A DNA stretch of 64,000 bases from Carnobacterium funditum DSM 5970 (GCF_000744185.1 NZ_JQLL01000001.1:2075001-2139000), one strand, 5' to 3'. Shown: positions 42,909 to 52,624, counted from the stretch's first letter. Notes: generated from the letters alone by a model not told the origin. Made by a program: numbers and translations.

Positions 42909-43640
42909 TTATATTAATATTTTATTTAAAAAGTCTTTTGTTCGTTCATTTTTAGGATTATTAAAGACTTCTTCGGGAGTACCTTCTTCGACAATATAAC
43001 CAGCATCCATAAAGATGACTCGGTCAGCAACTTCTTTAGCAAAGCCCATTTCGTGAGTGACGACCACCATAGTCATACCTTGGCGGGCTAGAAGTTGCAT
43101 AACTTCTAATACATCTCCTACCATCTCAGGATCTAAAGCACTGGTTGGTTCATCAAATAACATAATATCAGGTTGCATGGCTAAAGCTCTAGCAATAGCA
43201 ACACGTTGTTTTTGTCCACCTGATAAGGAGTTTGGATAATCATTAGCTTTTTCAGATAAGCCAACTGTTTCTAATAATTCTAAAGCGTGTGTTTTAATTT
43301 CTGCTTCTTTTTGATTTTTTAATTCTTTTGGAGCTAAAGTGATATTTTCCAATACGGTTAAATGAGGGAATAGGTTAAAATGTTGAAATACCATTCCAAT
43401 ATTTTCTCTTATTTTATTAATATTTTTTGAATGATCACTTAGATCGTTATTGTCTATAATAACTTTTCCTCCAGAAACCTCTTCTAGTTGATTAAGGCAA
43501 CGTAAAAATGTACTTTTACCTGATCCAGAAGGGCCGATGATACAGACGACCTCACCTTCTTGTATTTCTACATTCAGATCTTTTAGGACTTCTAATGAGC
43601 CAAAGCTTTTTTTGAGGTTCTCTACTTTTAATTTAGTCAT
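42909..43640 (-). CDS. glnQ: Polar amino-acid ABC transporter ATP-binding protein
   Basis: ATPase subunit of a glutamine/polar amino acid importer. The 243 residues contain Walker [10 protein letters not shown], the Q-loop [12 protein letters not shown], signature LSGGQKQR, Walker [15 protein letters not shown] and the H-loop VVTHEMGF, all canonical. The start ATG at 43640 overlaps the end of the upstream fused binding protein/permease gene by eight bases, giving translational coupling. It could also energise the ATPase-less pair at 34-35.6 kb. Confidence 0.92.
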   Translation of the reverse strand: MTKLKVENLKKSFGSLEVLKDLNVEIQEGEVVCIIGPSGSGKSTFLRCLNQLEEVSGGKVIIDNNDLSDHSKNINKIRENIGMVFQHFNLFPHLTVLENITLAPKELKNQKEAEIKTHALELLETVGLSEKANDYPNSLSGGQKQRVAIARALAMQPDIMLFDEPTSALDPEMVGDVLEVMQLLARQGMTMVVVTHEMGFAKEVADRVIFMDAGYIVEEGTPEEVFNNPKNERTKDFLNKILI

Positions 43641-45087
43641 TGTTCAGTCTCCGTTCCAAATAAGTTGAAAACTTAGTTAGTATAGTAATAACAATTAGAT
43701 ACATTAAAGCGACAACTAACCACATGTTTCCTGATGAAAATGTCCGAGAAATAATAATTTTTCCTGTTTGAGTCAATTCTACTATACCAATAACAGATAA
43801 GATAGACGTGTCTTTTAATGTGATAACAAATTGATTGATAAATGAAGGAATCATAATCTTGATAGCTTGTGGAAGGACAATTTTTCTCATAGCAACATTA
43901 TAAGGAAGACCTAGACTTCTAGCAGCTTCTAATTGACCCTTATCCACAGCTTGAATTCCTCCACGAACGAGCTCTGCAATGTAAGCAGCAGTGTTTAAAC
44001 TCAATGTAATAATACCAGCAACTGTTGCGGAAAGACGTAAATCAAGTAGTTGAGGAATAGAGAAGTAAATGAAAAAGGCTAGGACAATTAAAGGTATGCC
44101 ACGAAATAGATCGACATACAAAGAAGCAATGATGTTCAATGTTTTATTAGGTGAAGCGCTGAATAGTCCTAAGATAACACCAACAATTGCAGCAATAACG
44201 AAGGCAACAAAAGTTAAAATTAAAGTACGGCCTAACCCTTTTAAAAGTTCGCCACTATTTTCTCTAATTAAACCAAAGAAGCCAATATCTGATGCTGCAG
44301 ATACAGCATCTTCACCAATGTAAGTATCTAAGATTTCTTGGTATGTTCCATTTGCTTTGATATTGATTAGTCCTGCATCAAACATTTCAAGCAACTCAGG
44401 ATTCATTCCTTTGTTTACAGCAAATCCGTATTTATCACCTGGTTCAGGATCTAATGGCGTTTTTAATTTCAAACGATCATTTTTCAGTGCATATGCCATG
44501 ACTGGATAGTCTTCAAAAGCAGCATCAGAATTTCCTGCTTGGACATCTTCATACATGTTTGCTGAGTCTTCAAAAGTATTTATTTTGAAATCAATATTTT
44601 TTTGAAGTGTTTCAGCAAAAGCAGAACCTGTTGTACCGGTTTTAACGGCGACTGTTTTACCAGCTAAGTCTTCATAACTTTTGATCGTATCATCGGATTC
44701 AGCGATAGCCATTACGACACCACTTTCAAAATAAGGCTCTGAAAAATCAAAGGTAGCCTTACGTTCATCCGTGATGCTCATACCAGCAATCATCCCGTCG
44801 ACTTGATTGGTTTCTAAAGCTTGTAAAGATGCGCTAAAACCAAGCGGCTTAACTTCATAGTCAAATCCTTGATCTTCAGCGATAGCTTTTAAAAGATCCA
44901 TATCAATGCCAACGTAATTCCCATCCGCATCCTGATATTCGAATGGAGCAAATGTAACGTCCGTTCCAATAATATATTCACCATTTTTTGTTTGTGCAGA
45001 GGCTGTCTGCGGGTTAACGGCTGTTAAAAATAGGCCTAGTATCATTATTATAGCTGGTAAAAATAACGAGCGCTTGTGAATGTTCAT
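43633..45087 (-). CDS. glnP: Fused amino-acid binding protein and ABC permease
   Basis: Single polypeptide joining a binding domain to a permease, as in lactococcal GlnP. Of 484 residues, a signal sequence (about 1-31, LGLFLTAV) precedes one family 3 binding domain (about 35-265: [53 protein letters not shown]), and a permease (about 280-484) has the EAA loop [19 protein letters not shown] and [15 protein letters not shown]. Lactococcal GlnP has two binding domains in tandem; this one has only one. GGAGGAAAC precedes the ATG. It forms an operon with glnQ. Glutamine is the most likely ligand. Confidence 0.9.
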   Translation of the reverse strand: MNIHKRSLFLPAIIMILGLFLTAVNPQTASAQTKNGEYIIGTDVTFAPFEYQDADGNYVGIDMDLLKAIAEDQGFDYEVKPLGFSASLQALETNQVDGMIAGMSITDERKATFDFSEPYFESGVVMAIAESDDTIKSYEDLAGKTVAVKTGTTGSAFAETLQKNIDFKINTFEDSANMYEDVQAGNSDAAFEDYPVMAYALKNDRLKLKTPLDPEPGDKYGFAVNKGMNPELLEMFDAGLINIKANGTYQEILDTYIGEDAVSAASDIGFFGLIRENSGELLKGLGRTLILTFVAFVIAAIVGVILGLFSASPNKTLNIIASLYVDLFRGIPLIVLAFFIYFSIPQLLDLRLSATVAGIITLSLNTAAYIAELVRGGIQAVDKGQLEAARSLGLPYNVAMRKIVLPQAIKIMIPSFINQFVITLKDTSILSVIGIVELTQTGKIIISRTFSSGNMWLVVALMYLIVITILTKFSTYLERRLNND

Positions 45088-45264
45088 AAGTTTCCTCCTT
45101 TGTCATATTTTTATATTTTAATTTAAATTTAAGCAGATTGCAACCAATATATCATCTGGCAATGTAAGAACATCTGACATCGAATTTATTGGCAACTCCT
45201 TGAGTTGAATTTTATCCTGCTCTTAGTTATAGTTATGAAATAAGATTAAGGAGTGACATGAAAG

Positions 45265-45828
45265 ATGATAAGAATGGCCGAAAAGAAAGATACAAAAGAA
45301 TTATGTGAATTAATTTGGATTGTGCTAAAAGATATGGAATTGCCAATATTGAAGGAATTACCTGAAAAACAACTAAAAAGGTTGATGCAAGAAGCTATGC
45401 TAGATGAAGATTATCGTTACAGTTATCGTAGAGGGATTGTTTGTATTCGTAACAACCAAATAGCGGGTGTTAGTTACGGATATAAAGGTGAATTAGAACC
45501 CTTTATTGATCAACCATTAACCAAAATAATGGGGGAATTATATCTTGAGAACAGCTTGTTATTTACAGATGAAGAGACCCAATCTGGGGAATGGTATCTA
45601 GATATTCTCGTAACAGAACCAACATTTCGCAGACAAGGTGTTGCAGTAGAACTATTATCTGCACTTCCTGATTTTGCTGAAGAACAAAATGAACCCATCA
45701 TTGGGTTGAATTGTGATGAGGAAAATGGGCCAGCTAAACAATTATATGAAAAAATGGGTTATCAGAAAATTGGAGAACGAGTGATAAGCGGGCATCGTTA
45801 TCATTACATGCAGTACACTTTGAAATAA
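45265..45828 (+). CDS. GNAT-family N-acetyltransferase
   Basis: Transfers an acetyl group from acetyl-CoA to an unknown amine. The 187 residues show the GNAT pattern: N-terminal MIRMAEKKDTKELCELIW, motif A at YLDILVTEPTFRRQGVAVEL (the Q/R-x-x-G-x-A acetyl-CoA loop is RRQGVA), and motif B GLNCDEENGPAKQLYEKMGY near residue 150. A C-terminal HRYHYMQYTL follows. The ATG at 45265 is 13 bases after AAGGAG, a little long, but no better in-frame start is seen. It is a single gene between its own terminator and a divergent transporter. Confidence 0.87.
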   Translation: MIRMAEKKDTKELCELIWIVLKDMELPILKELPEKQLKRLMQEAMLDEDYRYSYRRGIVCIRNNQIAGVSYGYKGELEPFIDQPLTKIMGELYLENSLLFTDEETQSGEWYLDILVTEPTFRRQGVAVELLSALPDFAEEQNEPIIGLNCDEENGPAKQLYEKMGYQKIGERVISGHRYHYMQYTLK

Positions 45829-45850
45829 AAAGAAGTGCAACATACGGGAA

Positions 45851-45885
45851 GAGGGAGTGGGAAAAAATCCCTCTCCCTCCTTTTT
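45851..45885. terminator. Bidirectional terminator after the GNAT gene
   Basis: GAGGGAGTGGGA, A5, TCCCTCTCCCTC (one mismatch), followed by T5. It also serves the convergent minus-strand gene. Confidence 0.8.
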
Positions 45886-45896
45886 ATTAAAATAAT

Positions 45897-46415
45897 TTAG
45901 ATGAATTGAATGGACTGTTCTTTTAGTCGTTTTGTTTTAACCGGCATTCTTGTTAACGTTAGATGATCGACAATGACTGCGATACACGAACAAACAGGAA
46001 CATTCTTTTGCTGATTAATAGCTAAAGAATAAAAATCACCATAAGGTAAGTAGGCTTTTTCCATCTCCATTATTGTTTCTTGTCCGCGCTTAATCCAATA
46101 GTGGTTGTTGTCAAAATCACCTTTTATAACCCATTTTAAATGACTAACTTTGAAATAAGGCCCATTTATTCCCTGGTATTTTGTGATGGTAGCTACTTTA
46201 TTACCAGCAACAAACAAATCAAATTTAGGGAATACCGATAAAATAGTTTGTTTTACTTCAACCAATAAATTGCCATCCATGGCATATAATGAAAGGCCAT
46301 CGCCAATCCGACCCCATTTACCAACAATAAGATAAACATCTTTACCTGTTCCATCGGTAACGATTATTCTGTTTTTTATGGATACATAGTCTTGTTTCAT
46401 ATAAAGATGAATCAT
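45897..46415 (-). CDS. LURP-one-related (YxjI-like) protein
   Basis: 172 residues with the pattern of the LURP-one-related/YxjI fold (tubby-like beta barrel): short strands such as RIIVTDGTGKDVYLIVGKWG, GDGLSLYAMDGNLLVEVKQ, and KVATITKYQGINGPYFKVS. No catalytic motif is known for the family; membrane-lipid binding is proposed for tubby-like proteins. I chose ATG 46415 because GAGGTGAG sits just upstream; a GTG nine bases earlier overlaps that site. Single gene. The functional assignment is tentative. Confidence 0.65.
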   Translation of the reverse strand: MIHLYMKQDYVSIKNRIIVTDGTGKDVYLIVGKWGRIGDGLSLYAMDGNLLVEVKQTILSVFPKFDLFVAGNKVATITKYQGINGPYFKVSHLKWVIKGDFDNNHYWIKRGQETIMEMEKAYLPYGDFYSLAINQQKNVPVCSCIAVIVDHLTLTRMPVKTKRLKEQSIQFI

Positions 46416-46549
46416 TTTACTCACCTCAATTTAGTATTTAACTGTTTTTATAGGAACAAATGGAACTATTTCTTTTTCTTTCTTCTTAATTATAACAAAA
46501 AAATGTCAAAAAACGAAGAGGTTAAAAAATAGTTCACTTACAAGAAATG

Positions 46550-46615
46550 AAAAAAAGAGTCGGGCCTACGACTTATCTGCTGAAAAGAACACATAAGTAA
46601 TAGGTCAAACTCTTT
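46550..46615 (-). terminator. Terminator after the YvrJ-like gene
   Basis: On the minus strand AAAGAGT, ACCT, ACTTAT pair in order with ATAAGT, AGG and ACTCTTT around an internal loop, followed by T6. Confidence 0.65.
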
Positions 46616-46620
46616 GATTA

Positions 46621-46788
46621 TTATCTGTTTGTATTATTAAAGACCTGATTTAAATCTTGGATTGCTTTGACTAATTCATCTAACTTATTTTCCATTCGCT
46701 GTAAAAGAAACCAAGCTACAAAGATAGGAAACCCAAGATTACCGATAACTTCCACAATTACAGACAGCCATTCTGAACTTGTTCCCAT
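46621..46788 (-). CDS. YvrJ-family small membrane protein
   Basis: A 55-residue peptide with one membrane segment (about 10-28, VIVEVIGNLGFPIFVAWFLL) and a short C-terminal amphipathic helix (QRMENKLDELVKAIQDLNQV), the pattern of YvrJ, a small protein found in Bacillus and phages, sometimes beside bacteriocin or stress genes. ATG 46788 follows AAGGAG; an upstream frame to 46812 adds eight residues without support. Function unknown. Confidence 0.75.
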   Translation of the reverse strand: MGTSSEWLSVIVEVIGNLGFPIFVAWFLLQRMENKLDELVKAIQDLNQVFNNTNR

Positions 46789-47038
46789 TAAAACTCTCCT
46801 TTCCTTATTCATTCGTTCTAAAAAGATAACGAAAGAGAAAGGTGAATCGTTACCTTTTAGTTATAAGTGATAAGGAGAACGGATTTAAAAGTAACCTCAA
46901 AAAAACCCCTAAAACGCCCTTTTAGCTCAAAAATAATTACTTCATATAAAAAAATGTGCTTTAGGATAGAAGCTAAAAAAAGAATGGATTTTGGATCATT
47001 CATCGCTTTTCTAGAAACCTACTAAATGGTCTGCTAAA

Positions 47039-47253
47039 TGGGTAGTGTAGCGCTATTTTTACTGGAATGGACAAGTTGGAAAGAAAGTTTCTTAGACTTA
47101 TCCATTTTCGTAAGATAAGATAACCGGTATTATCAAATCAGGGTGCGTAGCAAAGAAGAGTTAAGAATAAACGGTATAAGTTTCTACGCTAAAAACTTAT
47201 ATCTTCAATAGTTTGAAAATAGTGATGTAAAAAATGCTATAAATGATTCAGGA
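47039..47253. repeat. Dispersed intergenic repeat, copy C
   Basis: It starts GGGTAGTGTAG, then a hairpin AATGGACAAGT (47066-47076) / ACTTATCCATT (47096-47106, one mismatch). Blocks shared with copy B follow: TATCAAATCAGGG, GTAGCAAAGAAG, and TGTAAAAAATGCTATAAATG with ATTCAGG. It occupies much of the 522-base gap 46789-47310, which otherwise shows nothing recognisable. Confidence 0.58.
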
Positions 47254-47255
47254 AA

Positions 47256-47304
47256 TAAAAAAATTCTATCAACCGCTAGTTAGAGTGAAGGCGGTTGATA
47301 GAAT
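47256..47304 (-). terminator. Terminator after pdxK
   Basis: A perfect 14-bp stem (ATTCTATCAACCGC / GCGGTTGATAGAAT) with T7 following on the minus strand. Confidence 0.9.
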
Positions 47305-47310
47305 ACTTAG

Positions 47311-48138
47311 TTAGATAGTTTCTTGTTTAGACAAACGGTAGCCACTGTGGAAAACAGAGCCGATATATTGATTGTATTGGAATCCATTACGAATGGCTTC
47401 TGTAACAAAATCTTTTGCTTTCAGAATAGATTCTTCAACGCTTAAACCTTGCGCTAGACCAGCTGTTATGGCTGCGGCAAAAGTACAGCCTGCACCATGA
47501 TTGTAAGCAGGAATCATTTTTTCGCTTTCTAATACAGTAAATGTTGAACCATCATAAAATAAATCAATCGCTTTATCGCCGGCTAAAGCTTTTCCACCTT
47601 TGATCACAACATTTTTTGCTCCAAGTCCATGAATCTTTACAGCTGCTTTTTTCATGTCCTCTAGAGTAGTTAAAATTCCTAGACCAGATAGTTTACCAGC
47701 TTCAAATAAGTTAGGAGTAACCACTGTTGCTAAGGGTGTTAATACATCACGTAACGCATTAGCATTTTCTGGATTTAAAACTTCATCGTCGCCTTTGCAA
47801 ATCATTACTGGATCAATAACAATATTTTCCAAATGGTTATCTTTTATAGCTTTGGCAACGACGTTGATAATTTCTACGCTTGGTAACATCCCGGTTTTCA
47901 TAGCCGCAATTTTATGATCGCTTGCGAAAATTGTTTTCAATTGAGCTTCTATTACTGGAATATCAATAGTTGTTACGCCATGACTCCAGTTGTTGTCAGG
48001 ATCCATTGTAGCAATTGCTGTTAAAGCAGATAGCCCATAAGTACCGTATTCAGAAAATGTTTTAAGGTCTGCTTGTATTCCAGCACCACCGCTTGAGTCA
48101 CTGCCTGCGATTGTTAAGGTTCTTTTAATGTCTATCAT
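47311..48138 (-). CDS. pdxK: Pyridoxine/pyridoxal kinase (ThiD-like)
   Basis: Phosphorylates a B6 vitamer, or in close relatives hydroxymethylpyrimidine. The 275 residues show the ribokinase-superfamily signature TIAGSDSSGGAGIQADLKT near the N-terminus, DPVMICKGDD, VVTPNLFEAGKLSG and the anion-hole motif NHGAGCTFAAAI containing the motif GAGC (usually with a following Asp that makes the Cys a reactive residue; here TF follows). The family splits into ThiD and PdxK, which are hard to tell apart; I prefer PdxK because there are no thiamine genes nearby. GGAGGAATAAG precedes the ATG. Confidence 0.82.
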   Translation of the reverse strand: MIDIKRTLTIAGSDSSGGAGIQADLKTFSEYGTYGLSALTAIATMDPDNNWSHGVTTIDIPVIEAQLKTIFASDHKIAAMKTGMLPSVEIINVVAKAIKDNHLENIVIDPVMICKGDDEVLNPENANALRDVLTPLATVVTPNLFEAGKLSGLGILTTLEDMKKAAVKIHGLGAKNVVIKGGKALAGDKAIDLFYDGSTFTVLESEKMIPAYNHGAGCTFAAAITAGLAQGLSVEESILKAKDFVTEAIRNGFQYNQYIGSVFHSGYRLSKQETI

Positions 48139-48234
48139 TCTTATTCCTCCTGAAATTCAATGACCCTTTGATACTAAGTCATGATAAGTAATCTTATTAT
48201 ACTGTTTTATACTATTTTATCAACTAACTAATTA

Positions 48235-49119
48235 TCACACGAGTTGTTTAGCCATCTCATCATTGAGTGCTAATAGAATAGACTGAGCCACACCGTTTTC
48301 ACTATTAGCAGATGTTAAATACTTGGCATGTGCTTTTACACCATCTTCTGCATTTTCAACAGCCACGCTGTAACCCGCTACTTTTAACATGGACACATCG
48401 TTAAAATTGTCGCCAAGAGCCATAATGTCATCAGTAGGAATTCCTAATACTTCTGCTGCCCGGGCTAATGCTAAGCCTTTTTGTGCTTTAATATCGTTAA
48501 TCTCAATGTTATTAACAAAAGAAGCAGTGATTGCTAACTCACCCGTTGCTCCTAATTTTTCAGCTAGTGGTTCAAGAACTTTGGGTCCCGCTTCACTAAA
48601 TGTAATGATTTTCAAAATTTCAACAGCATCATTATCTAGCAGTTCTTTATAATCAGCAACATAATTGATATTCATGATTTCTAAACGAGCGGCAGCTAAG
48701 ACAACAGACATTTTAAAAGTTGTATCTGGGTTAGTCTTATAAATTAATGAAGCAACGGCTTCGATACGTTTAGCTTTATTATCTGAATAAATTCCTTGGG
48801 AAGTCGTCATTTCACAATAGAGACCTAATTCGTTGATTTTTTCCAAAATAGTTTGCACCGTTTTTTTACTTACACCAATATTTTCGATGACTTCGCCTTT
48901 TTCATTATACACCTGTGCACCATTAAGTGTAATTATTGGGCAAGAGATGCCAACTTCTTCGAGGAGAGGTTTAGCTTCCGTATACCCTCGTCCAGTAGCG
49001 ACCATAAAATGAACCCCGTTTTCTTGAGCAGCCAAGATAGCTTTAGCATTAATTTCTGAGATAACCATTTTTTCATTTAATAGAGTTCCATCCATATCTG
49101 ACGCAATGAGTTTAATCAT
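48235..49119 (-). CDS. HAD-superfamily Cof-type phosphatase
   Basis: Phosphatase of 294 residues in the Cof/YidA subgroup (sugar phosphates). Motif I DMDGTLLNE (nucleophile Asp) at the N-terminus, motif II TGRG, a C2-type cap (about 85-190), motif III Lys in IKAQKGLAL, and motif IV GDNFNDVSML. GGAGG is just upstream. The gap of 96 bases from pdxK (not obviously an operon) and the divergent ung give no clue to the substrate. Confidence 0.9.
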   Translation of the reverse strand: MIKLIASDMDGTLLNEKMVISEINAKAILAAQENGVHFMVATGRGYTEAKPLLEEVGISCPIITLNGAQVYNEKGEVIENIGVSKKTVQTILEKINELGLYCEMTTSQGIYSDNKAKRIEAVASLIYKTNPDTTFKMSVVLAAARLEIMNINYVADYKELLDNDAVEILKIITFSEAGPKVLEPLAEKLGATGELAITASFVNNIEINDIKAQKGLALARAAEVLGIPTDDIMALGDNFNDVSMLKVAGYSVAVENAEDGVKAHAKYLTSANSENGVAQSILLALNDEMAKQLV

Positions 49120-49305
49120 GATTAAATTTCCTCCTAATTTCCGTTTTATCCTAATTTAGTTTACCATTTATTCGATGAAAAAAGTATCCATACCTATTAT
49201 TTTTAAGTTAATCGTGAATGAGAAGGCTAACTAAAATACTTGTGTGAAAAGGCAAAATTTAGTACGATACAGACTAAAGCAGAATCAATGAGAGAAGGCT
49301 AAGAT

Positions 49306-49986
49306 GTGTCGATATCAATTAAAAATGATTGGGCACCAATTTTAAATCAGCCCAATTTAGACTCAACATATAAAAAATTAGCATTATTTTTGGCAGAAGA
49401 ATATCGGGATCAAACAATTTATCCGGAAAAAACTCACATCTGGCAAGCGTTTGAATGGACACCTTATCATAAAGTCCGAGTAGTTATATTGGGGCAAGAT
49501 CCTTATCACGGACCTAATCAAGCTCATGGTCTTAGTTTTTCTGTAAATCCTGGTGTCAAAACGCCTCCCTCTTTAGTAAATATCTATAAAGAACTCGAAG
49601 CGGATTTAGGTTATATGCCAGTTAACCATGGATACTTAAAATCGTGGGCAGATCAAGGGGTGCTGTTATTGAACACTGTTTTGACTGTTCGTAAAGGGGA
49701 AGCTCATTCTCATCGGAAAAAAGGCTGGGAAGAGGTTACTGATCAAGTTATAAAAGCGTTAAATGAACGTGAAGAGCCAATCGTTTTTCTTTTATGGGGA
49801 AAACCGTCTATAAAGAAAAGAAATCTAATTAATGAAGATAAGCATATAGTCTTAACCGCTCCACATCCAAGCCCTCTATCAGCGTATCGTGGTTTTTTTG
49901 GATCGAAGCCTTTTTCAAAAGCAAACGAAGCATTAAAAAAAATGAAACAAGATCCGATTAACTGGCAACTCCCAGATGAAGTCTGA
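49306..49986 (+). CDS. ung: Uracil-DNA glycosylase
   Basis: Removes uracil from DNA in base excision repair. 226 residues, family 1 UDG: motif A GQDPYHGPNQAHGLSFSV with the catalytic Asp, and motif B HPSPLSAYRGFFGSKPFS with the catalytic His and the minor-groove intercalation Leu. The GTG at 49306 is seven bases after GAGAAGG and gives the expected short N-terminus. It is divergent from the HAD gene. Confidence 0.97.
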   Translation: MSISIKNDWAPILNQPNLDSTYKKLALFLAEEYRDQTIYPEKTHIWQAFEWTPYHKVRVVILGQDPYHGPNQAHGLSFSVNPGVKTPPSLVNIYKELEADLGYMPVNHGYLKSWADQGVLLLNTVLTVRKGEAHSHRKKGWEEVTDQVIKALNEREEPIVFLLWGKPSIKKRNLINEDKHIVLTAPHPSPLSAYRGFFGSKPFSKANEALKKMKQDPINWQLPDEV

Positions 49987-50164
49987 GTTTGAAACAGAAC
50001 AATTGAAATGATTGGAACTGTACTAGTTTAAATGAATAGATTATGAGGAATTCAATTAAATAAGGTGTTTTCTTGAGAAACAGAGTGAAAAAACTGTTAT
50101 TTCCTGTTGAGAAATAGTATGATAGGTAAGAAGTGAAAAAACACACAAAGTGGAGGGAATTAAC

Positions 50165-51148
50165 GTGGAATTATTTGATAGTTTAAAATTTAATATTGTA
50201 AGAAAGAATATTCGTATTGTTTTTCCAGAAGGAACAGAACCTCGTATTATTGGAGCAGTTGTGCGTTTACAAGCAGAAGAACTCATTCAACCAGTCTTAC
50301 TTGGTAACCCAGATGAAATTAAAAAAGTTGCTAAGAAGCGTGGATTTAATGTAGACAACATCGAAATTATTGACCCTAATAATTATGAAGCTACTGAAGA
50401 AATGATTACAGCTTTTGTAGATCGTCGTAAAGGAAAAGTGACTCCTGAACAAGCAAGAGAAATGGTTAAAGACGAAACTTATTTCGGTACTATGCTAACG
50501 TACATGGATAAAGTTGATGGATTAGTTAGTGGTTCAATCCATTCTACTGGTGATACAGTACGTCCAGCATTACAAATCATCAAAACAAAACCTGGTGTTA
50601 GTCGTACAAGTGGTGCGTTCATTATGTTACGTGGACGTGATAATGAAAAATATTTATTCTCAGATTGTGCCATTAATGTTAATCCTAATGCTCAAGAATT
50701 AGCAGAAATTGCTGTTGAAAGTGCAAAAACAGCTGAATTATTTGGTATCGCTCCTAAAGTTGCGATGTTGAGCTTTTCAACTAAAGGGTCAGCTAGCGCA
50801 GAAGAAGCAACTAAAGTTGCAGAGGCTACCAAAATTGCTCAAGAATTGGCTCCTCATTATGAAATAGATGGTGAGTTACAATTTGATGCGGCATACGTTG
50901 CATCTGTAGCAAAACAAAAATCACCTGATTCTAAAGTTGCTGGACAAGCGACTGTATTTGTTTTCCCAGAATTACAATCAGGAAATATCGGCTACAAAAT
51001 TGCCCAACGTTTCGGCAACTTTGAAGCTATTGGACCAATTTTACAAGGATTAAACAAACCCATTTCTGACCTTTCGCGTGGGTGTAATGAAGAAGACGTA
51101 TATAAACTAGCAATCATTACAGCTACACAAAGCTTAATGAACGAATAA
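50165..51148 (+). CDS. pta: Phosphate acetyltransferase
   Basis: Interconverts acetyl-CoA and acetyl phosphate, feeding acetate kinase for ATP in acid-forming fermentation. The 327-residue single-domain form begins MELFDSLKF; IRIVFPEGTEPRI, SGSIHSTGDTVRPALQ, VSRTSGAFIM, and SFSTKGSA with KVAGQATVFVFPELQSGNIG are the conserved segments. I chose GTG 50165, seven bases after GTGGAGG. Terminator at 51162. Location close to ung and tsaE is common in lactic acid bacteria. Confidence 0.95.
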   Translation: MELFDSLKFNIVRKNIRIVFPEGTEPRIIGAVVRLQAEELIQPVLLGNPDEIKKVAKKRGFNVDNIEIIDPNNYEATEEMITAFVDRRKGKVTPEQAREMVKDETYFGTMLTYMDKVDGLVSGSIHSTGDTVRPALQIIKTKPGVSRTSGAFIMLRGRDNEKYLFSDCAINVNPNAQELAEIAVESAKTAELFGIAPKVAMLSFSTKGSASAEEATKVAEATKIAQELAPHYEIDGELQFDAAYVASVAKQKSPDSKVAGQATVFVFPELQSGNIGYKIAQRFGNFEAIGPILQGLNKPISDLSRGCNEEDVYKLAIITATQSLMNE

Positions 51149-51161
51149 TCTATTCTTTAAG

Positions 51162-51193
51162 AGCAAAGTCTTTCAATGGCTTTGCTTTTTTAT
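51162..51193 (+). terminator. Terminator after pta
   Basis: AGCAAAG / CTTTGCT with an 11-base loop, followed by T6. Confidence 0.85.
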
Positions 51194-51306
51194 GTACTTA
51201 AGAATTATTTAATAAGCGTTGTATGTAACTTAAGTGAGAATGTTTGCGCTTACGAATGGAGATTCTTTATAATAGAATTAGAAAAGAAATGAAGGAGGCA
51301 ATTATT

Positions 51307-51942
51307 ATGAGAATAGGAATCATAGGTGCTACAGGAAAATCAGGTTCTTGTATCACTGCAGAAGCTCTTGACAGAAGTCATTTAGTCGTTCCGCTTGTCA
51401 GAAATGCTCGTAAATTGGAAGAACAAGACTGGGAAGTAGTAGAAAAAGACTTATTTGATTTGGCGTACACGGATATCGATGGATTAGATGTAGTAGTGGA
51501 TGCTTTTAAATCAGCTCAAGGACGAGAAGAACTTCATCAAAAAAGTATCGAACACCTTATTTCTGTATTAAAAGGACATAAGAAACCACGATTAATCGTG
51601 GTAGGTGGATCAGGCAGCTTGATCGTAGATAGAGAAACAGGCATGCACCTATCTGAGACTGAAGATTTTCCTAGTATCTCAAAACCCACCGCTTATAATA
51701 TGGAAAAAGCGTTAGAAACATTGGAAGATACGACAGATGTAAACTGGACTTATATAAGCCCTTCAAAGTTTTTTGTACCAAAGGGTACTCGAACAGGTGG
51801 TTATCAGCTAGGAACGGACTTTCTTTTGACCAATCATTTAGGACAGAGTGAAATTAGTTATGCAGATTATGCCATTGCAGTAGTTGATGAAATTGAAAAT
51901 AGAGCTTTTGAAGGCAGAAGAATTACGGTTTGTAGTAAATGA
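51307..51942 (+). CDS. NAD(P)-binding oxidoreductase-like protein (NmrA/YhfK type)
   Basis: 211-residue Rossmann protein of the atypical short-chain dehydrogenase group. The nucleotide motif GIIGATGKSG (GxxGxxG) is at the N-terminus, followed by a two-segment fold with LIVVGGSGSLIVD. It lacks the full Tyr-x3-Lys pair of classical dehydrogenases, having NMEKA near the position. ATG 51307 follows AAGGAGG; the frame back to 51244 lacks a site. It lies between pta and tsaE with its own terminator, and its function is unknown. Confidence 0.8.
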   Translation: MRIGIIGATGKSGSCITAEALDRSHLVVPLVRNARKLEEQDWEVVEKDLFDLAYTDIDGLDVVVDAFKSAQGREELHQKSIEHLISVLKGHKKPRLIVVGGSGSLIVDRETGMHLSETEDFPSISKPTAYNMEKALETLEDTTDVNWTYISPSKFFVPKGTRTGGYQLGTDFLLTNHLGQSEISYADYAIAVVDEIENRAFEGRRITVCSK

Positions 51943-51966
51943 TTACTAGATGAACTGAATTAAAAG

Positions 51967-52025
51967 AACATTCCATTAAATGCTAAATAATAGCAGCTTT
52001 TTAGTGGAATGTTTTCGCTTTTTTA
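51967..52025 (+). terminator. Terminator after the NAD(P)-binding gene
   Basis: AACATTCCATTAAA (51967-51980) / TTTAGTGGAATGTT (52000-52013), one G-U pair, then a T-rich tail. Confidence 0.8.
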
Positions 52026-52094
52026 AGATTCATCCATTACAATGATAGAGATACGACAATAAGAAAAGAAAACACATAGATAAGAGGGATTAGG

Positions 52095-52562
52095 TTGGAA
52101 AAACTTCATGCAAACAATGAATTAGAAACAAAAAAACTTGCAGCTGAATTAGCAAAATGGTTAGAACCTGGCGATTTGATTCTTTTAGAAGGAGATTTGG
52201 GAGCAGGGAAAACGACCTTTACTAAAGGTTTAGCGACTGGTTTAGGAATTAAAAGGGTCGTTAAAAGTCCAACTTATACCATCATTCGTGAATACTTAGA
52301 CGGCAGATTACCACTTTATCACATGGATGTTTATCGCTTAGAAGAAACGGGTGGTACGGATTTGGGGTTAGAAGAATATTTTGAAGGAGAAGGGATTTCA
52401 ATTGTCGAATGGGCTAAGTTTATTCCAGAAGATTTACCTACAGAGTATCTACAAGTTAACCTTCAACCATCAGGAGAAGACTTAATGGAAAGAGACCTCA
52501 TGTTTAACGCAGTTGGGCAACACTACAATGAGTTACTCAATAACTTTTTTAAAAATCAGTAA
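52095..52562 (+). CDS. tsaE: tRNA threonylcarbamoyladenosine biosynthesis ATPase
   Basis: ATPase that drives turnover of the TsaBD(E) complex making t6A at position 37 of ANN-decoding tRNAs. The 155 residues carry the Walker A GDLGAGKTTF (about residues 34-43), SPTYTIIREY, LYHMDVYRLEE and the TsaE hallmark SIVEWAKFIPEDLP. It starts at TTG 52095 behind AGAGGG. It stands alone; tsaB and tsaD are not in the window. Confidence 0.95.
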   Translation: MEKLHANNELETKKLAAELAKWLEPGDLILLEGDLGAGKTTFTKGLATGLGIKRVVKSPTYTIIREYLDGRLPLYHMDVYRLEETGGTDLGLEEYFEGEGISIVEWAKFIPEDLPTEYLQVNLQPSGEDLMERDLMFNAVGQHYNELLNNFFKNQ

Positions 52563-52624
52563 AAAAAATAGAACCATCGACAGTTTAAAACAGCGACGGA
52601 TCTATAAGGTAGTTGATTTTTGGA

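Noticed and set aside
52560-52620. Possible terminator after tsaE
   Set aside because: Only a short, interrupted pairing around ATCG...CGAT-like bases without a T-run; not supported.
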